DNA of 64,000 nucleotides, from positions 9,579,894 to 9,643,893 of the forward strand of contig JALMQS010000102.1 of NCBI GenBank assembly GCA_024734495.1, read 5' to 3'. The translations under genes and the position numbers were made by a program. Below, piece by piece: positions 20,730 to 31,257 of this stretch. Below the pieces are notes generated by a model, which was not told the DNA's origin, made no database searches, and worked only from the letters and a program-made list of their open reading frames with translations. Every line of letters begins with the position of its first letter. Position 1 is the first letter of the stretch. This DNA is from Forficula auricularia (taxonomy: Eukaryota; Arthropoda; Insecta; Dermaptera; Forficulidae).

Positions 20730-21151
20730 TTGCATTTTACTTTGGATGGGAAATAGCAAAATATATTCGAAATAAAAAATACTTCTTGGAATTTCTTGTT
20801 AACACTTACATTATTATTTTTTCCTAACTTTGAATTTATATTAGACTATTAATTCTTGAAATAGATGAAGTGCAGTATATTTTAAGTGTAAAATTTCAAG
20901 AAAATTAAAGTGGAGCGAAATTTGAATACAATATTCTACCCAGACAGAGAAACCGAGTTAAAGGAAAGTACATATATAGCAGGTATTATTAGCTATTTAT
21001 TTTTAGGATTCAGTTTAAAAAATGTCATAACAATGTTTGTCTGTCCGTTTGTCAGAAGAGCATTGTAGCACCTAAGCTAAATGGGATAAAAAATTGAAAT
21101 TTAGAAGATTCATTTTTCTGTAAATCAAAAATTATATTAAAATTTTAATCA
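20730..21151. other. no gene recognised
   Basis: AT-rich, featureless sequence before repeat A. Confidence 0.4.
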
Positions 21152-21937
21152 CATGATTATTTTGGGGCGGTTTAAAATTTTTATAGTTATGCGTAAATAT
21201 TCTTTTTCTATAAATCAATACTTGTGTTAAAATTTCATAAGATTCTTCCAAAACTTAAGTGACTTAGGTAGAATTTAATTTTATAAATTTTAGAGTTCAT
21301 TTAGTCACAAAAATTAAACAAATAGAGTAATTTCTGTTATAAAAATAAAACTTGAGCAAGATGCAGGTAGGTTTCACAAAAAAGAAATAAAACTAAATTT
21401 AGTTTTATTTCTTTTTTTGTGAAACCTACCTCGCATCTTGCTCAAGTTTTATTATTATATTAAAATGTTTCACCTAGAACCAACACCTACCTCCTTTAAA
21501 GTTATTAATTTCTGTTAATTAACACTATTTATTTATTAGATTTCCTAGACAGTTTAAATTTTAATCAAATGATTATTTTCGGCCTAGTCCAAAATTTTAT
21601 GGTGTCAAAAATAACAAATATTATTTTATCGTAAGGCTTAAGGTATATCTGTAAAGATTTAAGAAGGATCAGGTTTGATGATTAAAAATTAATTTCGATT
21701 TAAAATGATGGTATGAGAGAGCTCAAAATGTTTAAGTTTTGATGTGATTTTTGTACCTGTTGGCATTTAGAATAGCATAAGGTAAAATTTCGAAAAAAAA
21801 TTCTCAAATTCACTGATTATATCGTAGACAAGCAAAACTAAATTCGATATCTTAAGTATTTTGCAAGTTAGGTATACGGAAGCAAAATCCGCCACTGCGT
21901 CCTACACACACTTGGCCGGATTATTGGAATTCTTATC
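21152..21937 (+). repeat. repeat A, copy 1, with a nested insertion
   Basis: It matches 28246-28848 over its whole length except for an extra 166 bases plus a 12-base duplication at 21340-21517. Shared landmarks include CAATACT.GT.TTAAAATTT and TTAGGTATACGGAAGCAAAA. It has no coding capacity. Confidence 0.75.
21340..21505. mobile_element. hairpin element inserted in repeat A (12-bp target duplication)
   Basis: It is flanked by TAATTTCTGTTA at 21328-21339 and again at 21506-21517. The other copy of repeat A (28246-28848) has a single copy of this sequence and no insert, so it preserves the empty site. The first 115 bases are a near-perfect inverted repeat (AAAACTTGAGCAAGATGC ... GCATCTTGCTCAAG), and the rest is a 3' tail. 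Relatives are at 27095-27170 and 31258-31470. Confidence 0.82.
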
Positions 21938-22677
21938 AACTGTAAATAAACTGCAACGGTTCGTTGCTAAACTTTATCCAATGCACTATCTTATTCTAGG
22001 ATAAAGAACTTTAAAATATAATTTTACAAAAAAACTTTATATAACCTTTTTTGTGGCCCTTAACGTACTTAATTACAATATTAAATTTTATCAAAATTGG
22101 TTCACTCTTTTTCAAAAATATTTAGAAAAAACTAAAAAAAATACCGAAATAAAGTACTAATGTTTGTGGGCTGATATGTACCAAAAACTAATCAGCGCTT
22201 CATTTTGTTAAAATAATGGTAGGTTTTCAATTTCATTTCAATCGGTACAACGGTATGGAAAAATCGTGGACGAAAAAAACGATAACATAGAGATCTATTC
22301 GCACGGACTTCCTGAAAAAATCACACTTTTTGGCCTCTGGACGAGACCCCATGTAATTTTTGGCAAAACCTTCAATCTAAATGAATATACAATTTGTGAC
22401 TTTAATTGAGACCATGGGTTCTGTAGTCTTTACCTGAGGACCCTTTGAAGTTCACATTGGATAAAGTAAAAAAAACCTCTCAAATTAACCTAAATTGTCA
22501 TTAATCACTTTAATAAATAAAAAGAAAAACGACTTACCTTTTAATTGTGGCTCTTACAGGAGAGATTGAAGAAGAAGCCCAGCAATTCTTCTCTAAAATA
22601 AAATGATTTTCATTTTAGTTTATGAATATTCACATGGACACATAGGAAAAATAACGTTTTTCTCTCACTAAATGTCT
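21938..22677. other. no clear gene; possible exon near 22.56 kb
   Basis: AT-rich sequence without repeats I can name. The only structured piece is a possible 55-base exon listed separately. Confidence 0.4.
22538..22592 (-). other. candidate minus-strand exon
   Basis: On the minus strand a good acceptor (TTTTATTTTAG) is followed by 55 bases and a consensus donor (AAAAG|GTAAGTCG). One of three frames is open (contains CWASSSISPVRATIK). No neighbouring exon was found, so this is only a splice-site coincidence worth testing. Confidence 0.2.
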
Positions 22678-22707
22678 GAATAAATAAATAAATAAATAAA
22701 TAAATAG
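22678..22707. repeat. (AAAT)n microsatellite
   Basis: About seven tandem AAAT units are visible. Confidence 0.85.
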
Positions 22708-22729
22708 TTAATGTAGAAGCGGCGCTGAT

Positions 22730-23075
22730 AAAATAAGCCGAGAGACGCCACGCGCCTCTCGTTTATATATAAACAGCTGGATTGTCCCCCCTCCCTGACC
22801 CCCTGGCCCCTCTTTGATAGCATCCCCCACCCACTCACCTCTTAACTCTTAAGCCCTCCCCCCTGCGTTCTTTTCATGAGTCTGTCGAGATGAATCTCCT
22901 GAGGTCCTTCGGAGTGGAACCTTTCTCCAAGCCAGCCAGTCCTATCGGTTTCGAGAGAAATAAGGGTGTTTTTGATGACGAAGGGAGAGTAGGATTTAGA
23001 GAAGTAGATAAGGGGGTTCAAGGGGATTCAACCCCATACATGCAACCCCTATACATGTTACAGTTAAATTTTTAA
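22730..23075 (+). promoter_or_regulatory. GC-richer segment with TATA-like box and short ORF
   Basis: This segment stands out from its AT-rich surroundings. It has CGAGAGACGCCACGCGCCTC, then CGTTTATATATAAACAGCTG (palindromic TTTATATATAAA at about 22760-22771), a C-rich stretch, and a 61-codon plus-strand frame starting at 22890. I do not recognise the peptide. It could be a promoter with a first exon or the 5' end of a retroelement. No downstream exon was identified. Confidence 0.3.
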
Positions 23076-23099
23076 ATATTTTTTAAACAAGATATATAT

Positions 23100-23450
23100 A
23101 TCGCTAGACTACTGCTGGTTGAGGCTATTGGAGTCATCTAAATTAAATCTGGACCAAGAGAAATGAAAAAGATATGATCCATCTAGGTGTGATCCAGCAT
23201 CATATCCCGATTAGCCCGCATAATGCTTTTTTACCAAACACGGATATAGATCACCCAGTGAATGTTTAAAAAAATTTCGCAGTCAAAAATAACACTGATA
23301 TATATCCACTTAATATATTAATTAGAAAAATATTTAAAAATTCATTATTTCTTACACAGAAATATATAAATTCAGATATTATTATTACTTCATATCTGAC
23401 AAAAATCACCTGCATTCGAATCGCGAAGTAAGAAACTCATGATTAGTTTA
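23100..23450. repeat. partial copy of the AATCTGGACCAAG foldback family
   Basis: AATCTGGACCAAGAGAAATGAAAAAGAT, AGCCCGCATAATGC and AAAAATCACCTGCATTCGAA match the foldback at 39730-40760 inside a GUSB intron. Confidence 0.6.
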
Positions 23451-23470
23451 ATTTTTTTGATTTTCTATTC

Positions 23471-23810
23471 CAGGTGGCCACTACTACTCTTAACTTTGGG
23501 AGCCGCAAATTTATAAAACTGTTTCAAAGCGAGCCACATTATTTGAAGATTAATTAATGATTTATTAAAAAAAAACATATTTTTTATTTTATAAAATATA
23601 AATGAAGTAACATTTATTTTTTGCTCTCACTTACTTATAACATTAGTGTTCAATTACATTTAATTAAAAATTAATTTAGTTGTGTATTATTTTTTTTTAA
23701 TTTAATTATTATACTTTTTAAAATCAGTATTATTCAAGAGGGTTCAAGAGCCGCACGAGATTGAGTGAAGGGCCGCATGCGGCTCGCGAGCCACGTTTTG
23801 GCCACTTCTG
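23471..23810. mobile_element. hAT-like MITE with 8-bp target duplication
   Basis: This 340-base element is bounded by CAGGTGGCCAC on the left and GTGGCCACTTCTG-like sequence on the right (reverse complement CAGAAGTGGCC). It is flanked by TTCTATTC at 23463-23470 and 23811-23818. An 8-bp duplication with CAG-starting ends is the hAT signature. It has internal GGCCGCATGCGGCTCGCG and no transposase. Confidence 0.85.
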
Positions 23811-23818
23811 TTCTATTC

Positions 23819-24259
23819 GAACCACATCCTATCACTACATAACTGTGTCTGAATTATATGGACCGTTTATTTTGATAGTGGTGTAAGTCTATTTTTTTTT
23901 AAAATGAGATTTCTCATAATTTATGATTAATTTAGTATAAACTTTTTATTTATAACTAGTTAATATTTAATATCTTCAAAAATGCCAATGCTTTATTCAA
24001 TTTAATATTGGCAAATAAAATAAATTGCGTAGCCATTGATTATTGAATTTTTAATTTTCTCGAATCAACAAAAAATGGACTTGCATTATTTTTAAAATAA
24101 ATGGTACGTACATAGGTACCTACATAGTATAATAAAAAAGTATTTCAATTTTGTTTTACCTATGCCGAGGTGAGGGAGAATAAGATAAATGAACAAATCA
24201 GTCACCGATTCCCCCCCCACCCTCACATATAAATCTGTACCTACGTGCCTGGTAGTGCT
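23819..24259. other. no gene recognised
   Basis: AT-rich sequence with a C-run near 24215. No element ends were seen. Confidence 0.4.
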
Positions 24260-24775
24260 TATCTGACCAAAAACATAAATGTGAGAAAGGGGCCAAGTTC
24301 AGTACAAACGGCTTCGCCGACAAAAGAGTTGAGGTCTAAACGGGTACCAAGTTCCATAGCAGTTGCTTAAATCATAACATAGCTATAGGGATGTACAACG
24401 TTCTTCAATTGATTTAAAGAAAATTTGTTACGTTCTTTGATATTAAATTTATAACTTGGCAAGTTATAATACTCAATAAATTACGTTTAACGTGATGATA
24501 TTTAATACAAGCTTAAATATTTAGCTTTGATAGTTGTTCTATTTTATACTACAAGCAATTTAGTTGGATATAAAACTTGCCAAGTTATAAATTTAATATC
24601 AAAGAACGTAGCAAATTTTCTTTTAAACCAATTGAAGAATATTGTACATTCCTATAGCTATGATTTATGCAACTGCTATGAAACTTGGTACCCGTTTAGA
24701 TATCAACTCTTTTGTCGGCGAAGCCGTTTTCACCAAACTTGGCCCCTTTTTCACATTTATGTTTTTGGTCAGATA
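24260..24775. repeat. large foldback element, arms about 205 bases
   Basis: Arms 24260-24465 and 24573-24775 are inverted copies. Landmarks are TATCTGACCAAAAACATAAA at the outer ends, GGCTTCGCCGACAAAAGAGTTGA, and AACTTGCCAAGTTATAAATT at the inner ends. The loop of about 107 bases has no coding content. Confidence 0.82.
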
Positions 24776-25491
24776 TCATTCATTAATTTTTGAAAAGTTT
24801 TATCCTTTAAATAAAATTTATTTAATGAATGCAAATGTATTTAAGTAATACATTGCAGTTAAATTTCGCCCCTTCATTTTAGGTCCTGAAGAAGGAAAGT
24901 TTCGGTTTTTCGATTTCACTCTTTCGCTCTACCAGTATACCACGTTTCAGCATTCGAGCTTGATTGTATTTTCACTATAAGTTAATTAAGCCTATAATAA
25001 ATTTAACCCCTTCATTTTAGGTCCTGAAAAGGGGAAAGTTTCACTTTTTAGATTATTTCCTTTAATTGTAGCCCAAACTCTTCCAGTATGCCAAATTTCA
25101 GCATTCTAGGATCAGTGGAAGTACTTTAGATTTTTGATATGTGAGTGTTAAAAATAGCACTTTTCAGAACTTAATAACTCAATAACTATAATGAGTTTAT
25201 TTATGAAATTTGGGATTCTAGGTGTTCCAGTAGGCCTTATTAGACATGCAAAATTTAAAATGTATAGGTCTAATTGCTTTTGAGTTTTTTGGGGGGGAGG
25301 TCGAAAGTAGCTCGAAATGGTTCTTGTAAATATACACATGGCCGGTGCGTCGCCCGTTTTTCGAATTGGCTGACACACTGCCGCAGATAAAAACACAACA
25401 TATTATAATACTGAATTAAACCTTTCAATAATGAGCCTATATAAAAAAATTATTGATTTCATTGAGGTTTTACTGTGGAAGCTAGCCTATA
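24776..25491. repeat. diverged tandem duplication, otherwise no gene
   Basis: CCCCTTCATTTTAGGTCCTGAA followed by GGAAAGTTTC and later CCAGTAT.CCA..TTTCAGCATTC occurs twice, about 140 bases apart (from about 24870 and 25010). The remainder (25150-25491) is unassigned. Confidence 0.55.
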
Positions 25492-25493
25492 TA

Positions 25494-27086
25494 CGAGCCC
25501 CGTCCCATCTCAATTGGCCCACCAATATTTTTTCTTTTTAAATAAATATAATTCACGATAAATTTAATTTAAATATTTATTTTTATTATTATTTGGAACA
25601 ACATTTTAAACAATTTAAAACATTTTATTGTAACATTTAAATTAAAATTATTTTTTAATTGTTAAAAACAAGGAAAACATACAAAATCCAAAACCTTTAC
25701 CACTGTGTGACGTCGCCTTTATTTTTAATTACGGCTTGAATTCTTTTGGGCAACGTACTTATTAAGTTTTGACACTCATATTGAGTGAAACTATCCCAAA
25801 TATTTTGAAGTTTGTGTTGTAATTCGACTACGTTTCTAGCTGGTTGTATTCGTAATAGCTTTTTCATTGTGTGCCAAAGAGTTTCTATTGGTGACAAGTC
25901 GGGACTGTTTGCCACCCACTCTAAAAGTGGAACATTATGACCAGAAAGCCATTTTAAACATTTTCTTGATGTATGGCAGGCCGCCCCGTCTTGTTAGAAC
26001 ACAAAATTATTATTATTCTGCAATGTATCTGCCATTGTTGGAAGTAACGATTTTTTTAAATCTCTAAATATTTATTGGTGTTTACAATTCCATCAATGAA
26101 GTGAAGTTTTCCAACACCTCTAGCAGACATTGAACCCCATACCATAACTGAAGCAGGAAATTTTATTTTATTTTTTAAACAATCTGAATTGAAAGCTTCA
26201 TTTTTCTGACGAATAACTCTGCTTTGATTGTCCCCAACACAAAATTCAAAACGAGACTCATCACTCCAATGGACACTATTCCATTCATCACTCGTCCAAT
26301 TAATGTGACTTTTAGCCCATTTACGCCGGTTTTTCTTTTGTTTTAATGTCAAGAGTGGCTTTTCTTTCGCCTAAAAAAATTAGTAAAATTAGAAAAAAAT
26401 TGGAATAAGTGCAATAAAATTACCTTGTAAGTTTTAAAACCTAACTTAAGGGCTTCTCTATGGCACGTGGATCTTGAAACACTTCGCCCCACAGCATCGC
26501 TCCAAAGAACAGATAATTCACCATAGTTCGAACGCCTGTTTTTCTAATAATCTTCTTTAATGCCCTTCTATCAGCATCTGATATTTTGGATTTCGACGCA
26601 TACCGAGGTTTTGTAGCTATTGTACCCGTTGTTTTATAAACTTGAATAATATTTCTGACAGTAAACTTTGATAAATTAACTAGATCGCCAATTTCCGAGT
26701 TTGATTTTCCCTTTTTAAATAAATTGATAATAATTGCGCGAATTTTTTCATCAACAACCTTTCCACGAGTCATTTTTACTAATAATAAACAAAACAAACT
26801 TTCTTTTGTTGGAAAAAGGCAAACCCTACTTGATTATTTCACATATTCAAAGATCCTTAAAAAAAAATTCGTGAAAAGCAAAGAACTATTTTTTATATAA
26901 AAATATGTTTTTAACAATTAAAAAATAATTTTAAGTTAAATGTTACAATAAAATGTTTTAAATTGTTTAAAATGTTGTTCTAAATGATAATAAAAATAAA
27001 TATTTAAATTAAATTTACCGTGAATTAGCATAATTTTATTTAAAAAGAAAAAATATTGGTGGGCCAATTGAGATGGGACAGGCTTG
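25494..27086 (-). mobile_element. Tc1-like DNA transposon with long terminal inverted repeats
   Basis: A TA target duplication flanks the element at 25492-25493 and 27087-27088. The terminal inverted repeats are long (about 165-185 bases), starting C.AGCC..GTCCCATCTCAATTGG and continuing through CCACCAATATTTTT to GTTTTTAACAATTAAAAAA. The interior carries one minus-strand transposase gene, now broken. The long inverted repeats are larger than those of the founding Tc1 and resemble the IR/DR-type Tc1 elements. Confidence 0.92.
25697..26773 (-). pseudogene. Tc1-type transposase (DD34E), decayed, with an intron
   Basis: The start is the ATG at 26773 (MTRGKVVDEKIRA). The N-terminal helix-turn-helix region is followed by the DDE core. 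The first Asp is in WSDESRFEF (about 26265), the second Asp in QDGAACH (about 25988), and the Glu in SPIETLW (about 25880), with 34 residues between the last two. A 53-base phase-0 intron at 26371-26423 (donor AAG|GTAATT, acceptor TTTTTAG) interrupts the gene after LGFKTYK. Breaks are a one-base loss near 26520, a frame change at a T run near 26050, and a nonsense TAA at 25994-25996 in place of Gln next to the second Asp. The catalytic residues can still be read, but the protein cannot be made in one piece. Confidence 0.9.
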
Positions 27087-27094
27087 TATATCGA

Positions 27095-27175
27095 ATTCAA
27101 AATTCAATTTTGTCTTATTTCTTTTTTGTGAAACCTACCTCGCATCTTGCTGAAGTTTTATTATATTTCAATATT
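27095..27175. repeat. fragment of the GTGAAACCTACCTCG hairpin family
   Basis: TTATTTCTTTTTTGTGAAACC and CCTCGCATCTTGCTGAAG match one arm of the element at 21340-21505. The Tc1 element has apparently inserted close to its other arm. Confidence 0.6.
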
Positions 27176-27244
27176 TGGTTCATAGTTTGAAGTTCTTAAT
27201 TTTATGCATATTTCTGAATTTTCTTGTCAATCAATTTCTCTAAA

Positions 27245-27498
27245 CTTCTTCTTAGACTGCCATACCCGAAACGGGTGTCGGCGCCTCTCCACATATATCT
27301 GTGCTGAGTGTGTTTAGTTGTTTTACACAGATATACGGGACCTACTTTTTTCCGGACGGCAAATTTGGATAGGTTACTTGGCAATTATACTCTTGGTAGG
27401 TTGCCATTACTTTCCAAGAGGAGGCGACTGCAAATATCTATCTGCCGAGACGCGATCTTCGAGTCAGCGACCCAACATCTCCACTGACCACAGTCACC
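27245..27498 (-). mobile_element. tRNA-derived SINE, family 2, copy 1
   Basis: On the minus strand it starts near GACTGTGGTCAGTGG and ends in an AAG-rich tail. It matches the better-bounded copy at 29254-29542 along its length (GAGTGTGTTTAG, ACACAGATATACGGGACCTA, GGTAGGTTGCCATT). Confidence 0.7.
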
Positions 27499-27530
27499 CC
27501 TTTCTCTAAACACAGACAGAAAAATGGGAA

Positions 27531-27716
27531 GGGGGTCGGTAGGCTAGGGTTAACATGTCAGCCTGCTAACCAAGTGGACCCAGGTTAGAATCCGACTCGG
27601 GGCATCGGGCTAAAACCTGACCCCGTGGGGTAGAGACAAATTTAAAAAATGAAATAATTAATATCGTAAATAGGCTTATGGCTAGAAAGGCCGAAAAGCC
27701 AAAATAAATAAAAACA
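27531..27716 (+). mobile_element. tRNA-derived SINE, family 1, copy 2
   Basis: It has a head with a degenerate A-box (TAGGGTTAACATG) and a B-box (GGTTAGAATCC), then GGGGCATCGGGCTAAAACC. The body contains ATCGTAAATAGGCTTATGGC and an A-rich end. It pairs with the copy at 20583-20729. Confidence 0.7.
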
Positions 27717-28245
27717 GAAAAATAATCTTGAATGAATTATTTTCAGAAATTTTTAAGCATAATAAGCAAATTTTTATTTATTTTTTACGTGAATTCAATA
27801 TTCGAGCTTTTGCCTATCTTTTCAGGCGTACGAATAATTAGATCGCATCGCAATTGTCATTCATTTCACAGTGAATGCCCCCAGTTGGCATTCAACCCGC
27901 CTTGCACTGGCTCCGTGGGTTCAAATCTATTACTTTATCTCCATTTCAAGGGCTCTACTTCTGCAATTTGTTTGTTTAAGTCGAGCGACCTTATTGTTCG
28001 AATTACTTATGTGGATTTCAGGGGGTTATTTAGGTCAGGTTGAGCAATGATAAAAGATTCTGTCGGGTTCAAACTTGATGAGCTCATCGTTTTATATTTG
28101 ATGTTCACTTGTAGATGGAGGGTCTATAAGTCTTTTAGGCAATGGTTTCATTTTGTAAGTTAGCAATTTAAAATAAATTTGTAATGATATTAATACAAGA
28201 AGAAGTTGGACTAAAATCTGAGATTTTTTACCCCTTCATTCATTT
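27717..28245. other. no gene recognised
   Basis: A 103-codon plus-strand frame (27732-28043) has no recognisable domain. No splice context or element ends were seen. Confidence 0.35.
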
Positions 28246-28848
28246 TTCACATGGTTATTTTGGGGCAGTTCAAATTTTTTATACATGTGTAAATATTCTT
28301 TTTCTATAAATCAATACTAGTATTAAAATTTTATAAGATTCTTCCAAAATTTAAGTGACTTAAGTAGAATTTAATTTTATAAATTTTAGGGCTTATTTAG
28401 TCACACAAATTAAACAAATAGAGTAATTTCTGTTAATTAACACTATTTATTTCATAGATTTACTAGACAGTTGAAATTTTAATCAAATGATTATTTTCGG
28501 CTTAGTCCAAAATTTTATGGTGTCAAAAATAACAAATATTATTTTATCGTAAAGTGTAAGGTATCTCTGTAAAGATTTAAGAAGGATCAGGTTTGATGAT
28601 TAAAAATTAATTTCGATTTAAAATGATAGTATGAGAGAGCTCAAAATGTTGCAGTTTTGATGTGATTTTTGTGCCTGTTGGCATTTAGAATGGCATATAA
28701 GGTAAAATTCGAAAAAATTCTCGAATTCACTGAATCGTAGACAAACAAAATTAAATTCGATATCTTAAGTATTTTACAAGTTAGGTATACGGAAGCAAAA
28801 TCCGCCACTGCGTTCTCCACACATTGCCGATTTTGGAATTCTTATCAA
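28246..28848 (+). repeat. repeat A, copy 2 (uninterrupted)
   Basis: It is homologous to 21152-21937 and lacks its 166-base insert. It ends abruptly at a LINE fragment. Confidence 0.72.
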
Positions 28849-28849
28849 A

Positions 28850-29110
28850 CCCCCGAAGTCCACGGTAGACCCTTGTATCTTGTATCGCGAACAGAAGAAT
28901 AGATTTTAATGATTGTGTCGGAGTTGAAGATATCTGTGGATGCGGGTCCTGAAAGACTGAAAGTTATATGTAGCCGGGAAGACGGATGGGGGAACACTTC
29001 CAATCATTAGAAGTCATAGGGATAAACGGATTGGCGAATGCGTTTTTTCGAATAGTATCCAATTTAATCGCAAATGGGTGTTGAATCTTAGAAAATGGTG
29101 TATTTCGAGC
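28850..29110 (-). mobile_element. LINE 3' coding fragment
   Basis: The minus strand encodes NAFANPFIPMTS followed by a PPSVFP-like end. It is the same C-terminal RT tail as at 29795-29930 (plus strand) and 15545-15650, and the frame is broken. Confidence 0.6.
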
Positions 29111-29253
29111 AAATGTAGCTTTTGAAGAGATTATTGATTATCTCGTCAGAACAAACGCCATGGTAGTATATAAAAAAGGGAATGGGCGGAGACACTTTTA
29201 CGATGGACTAGGGACTCAAGAGCGTCAGTTACTACTAATAATAATAGGTGACT

Positions 29254-29542
29254 TCTTCTTCTTTTAAGTGCCATATCAGGTCTCCCTGACGTTTCGGCTC
29301 CCCTCCACACATACCTGTGCTGAGTGTGTTTAGCTGTTTTTACACAGATATACGGGACCTACTTTTTAACGCCGGTTCCGAACAACTAGTTTGAAGAGGT
29401 TACTAGGCAATAATACACTTGGTAGGTTGCCATTGCTATCTCCACGAGGAGGCGACTGTAAATATCTGACCGAGACTCAGTCTCGAACCAGCGTATTTCA
29501 GGCCAGCGGCATAAAACTATAACCACTGACCCACAGTCGCCC
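29254..29542 (-). mobile_element. tRNA-derived SINE, family 2, copy 2, with 12-bp target duplication
   Basis: It is bounded by TAATAGGTGACT at 29242-29253 and 29543-29554. On the minus strand it begins AGGGCGACTGTGGGTCAGTG (A-box region), has B-box-like GGTTCGAGACT, a body of about 200 bases and an (AAG)n tail. The long direct duplication and the tail indicate LINE-assisted insertion. Confidence 0.85.
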
Positions 29543-29794
29543 TAATAGGTGACTATTCAAACTATATAAGTAAACTATTAAGTCTTGTCTCGATGTTTTA
29601 CATACTTATGTTTAAGATGTTGGTGTTGTGTGATTATCTAGGTAGAATCTAGTAATTGAAATTTTACTTATTTCACCATATCGATTTTCTTAAAATGTTG
29701 CTCACTTAGGTACTTCTTTGCAAGGCTAATATGATATTTATTAAATTTTAAGAATTAATAAAGATAAATAATAGATACTAATCGAACTAACGCA

Positions 29795-29930
29795 TTCGCC
29801 AATTCATTTATCCCTATGACATCTAAAGACTGGAACTCTCTTCCCCCGACCGTCTTTCCAGCAACTTATAACCTTCAATCTTTCAAGACCGGCATCCACA
29901 GATACCTTCTTGTTCTTAGTTATGATTCCT
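29795..29930 (+). mobile_element. LINE 3' coding fragment
   Basis: The plus strand encodes NAFANSFIPMTSKDWNSLPP and then FPATYNLQSFKTGIHRYL, the typical last residues of a jockey/CR1-type LINE ORF2. It is 5'-truncated. Confidence 0.75.
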
Positions 29931-30780
29931 GTTGTGATTTTTTTTCAAAGATCATTTATTTTAAAAATTATTCATGAAATCACAATTTTTATGATTAATA
30001 TAATTTATATCACAGTAGAAATGGAAGATTTTTTTAATTATAATAATTGTGATTTTTTTTATTAAGTTCCTACGCCCCCAGAGTCAGAAATAATATATCC
30101 TCCACTTTCTATCATCTATGCATAATAGTTTGATGGAATCTCGCCAAGACCTGCTCTGCATTAGTGTATTAGGCATTATCCAAGTGAGAAGAAGTCCCTT
30201 CGTTAATGAGTCCACTCATCCTGTTGGTGATGATTGGTCTTTTTGCCAGGACTTGAGCCCTTAAGGGCAATCAGATAGGAGCATTTTCATAACAGGCTAA
30301 TCATGTTGACCGACATATTAAGAGCGGAAAACTATTTGGAACTAAATCCTGACAGTGAAACGAAACTAGTCCTGTGGGGAATGAGGTCAATACTCGCATT
30401 TCCAATTTTATTATCAATTGATTTGAAATTTTTTGGGTATAAAATAGTACTGTCAACTGTTACATTAGTAAATCTATTAATATTACGTTGCTTTTAAACC
30501 TCATATTTTGTAATTAGAATTATCTTATGATCTTTCCTCTTGATCTGAGAAGAGAGCAGGCTAATTTTATTTTTTTCTATTGAAGAAAATCCAGAAGGGC
30601 TAGTTAACGGGGAAGAAAATGGGAGTTCTTGAATCTGATCACTTTCATGAAGTTTTAGCAAGAATTAAATTACTTTTAAACCGAAGATAAATACAAGCCT
30701 AGATACACCTCAAATAAGTGACTCAACGAAGATCCGTGTCTGTATCACTAAAGATCATTCATAACGTAACACTAGAGCAG
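29931..30780. other. no gene recognised
   Basis: A 64-codon frame (30303-30497) lacks any family signature. I see no repeats or splice sites that I can support. Confidence 0.4.
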
Positions 30781-30850
30781 GGGTGTCCAACCTTTCAACT
30801 TCCATGGGTCACACTGGAAGAATATTGAGCTGTTTTGGGCCACAAATAAA
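30779..30850 (+). mobile_element. hAT-like terminus (fragment)
   Basis: CAGGGGTGTCCAACCTTTCA followed by GGGTCACACTGGAAG resembles the 5' ends of hAT (Charlie-type) elements. The partner end was not located. Similar ends occur at about 37164 (CAGATGTTCTCAGCCTTTTT) and 46930-46950 (inverted). Confidence 0.4.
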
Positions 30851-30943
30851 ATACACTAACTCTTATAATTGCTGATGAGGAAAAAAAACTGAAAACATGT
30901 ACCTAATATACCAGTAAATAAGAAATTAAGATTTGTTACTTTA

Positions 30944-31121
30944 TAAATTTTTCGTTAAATTGAAGGGTTGGTTTTGTCACAAATATAATAAAACAATAAT
31001 TTTAATAACTATTTGAATTATTTAATTGATAACTATACAGTTTCGGTCACCACTGGTCGACCATCCTCAGTAGTTTATTATATTTGTGACAAAACCAACC
31101 CTTCAATTTAACGAAAAATTT
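30944..31121. repeat. hairpin element, perfect-looking arms of about 48 bases
   Basis: Arms 30944-30992 and 31074-31121 share AAATTTTTCGTTAAATTGAA and GGTTGGTTTTGTCACAAATA inverted. The loop is about 80 bases. Confidence 0.78.
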
Positions 31122-31257
31122 AAATCAAGTCACTTAAGTTCTGGAAGAAATTTAATTTATAAATTTTTTATTATAAAAGAGACAAATCAGCAACATGAAA
31201 CTATAGTGAGATGTTTGTCATTGTCTTTGGGACATTAATTCCGTCGATATTTGGCTC

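Noticed and set aside
27732..28043. 103-codon plus-strand gene
   Set aside because: No domain, no splice or promoter context and no repeat relationship; random open frames of this size are expected in a 64-kb window.
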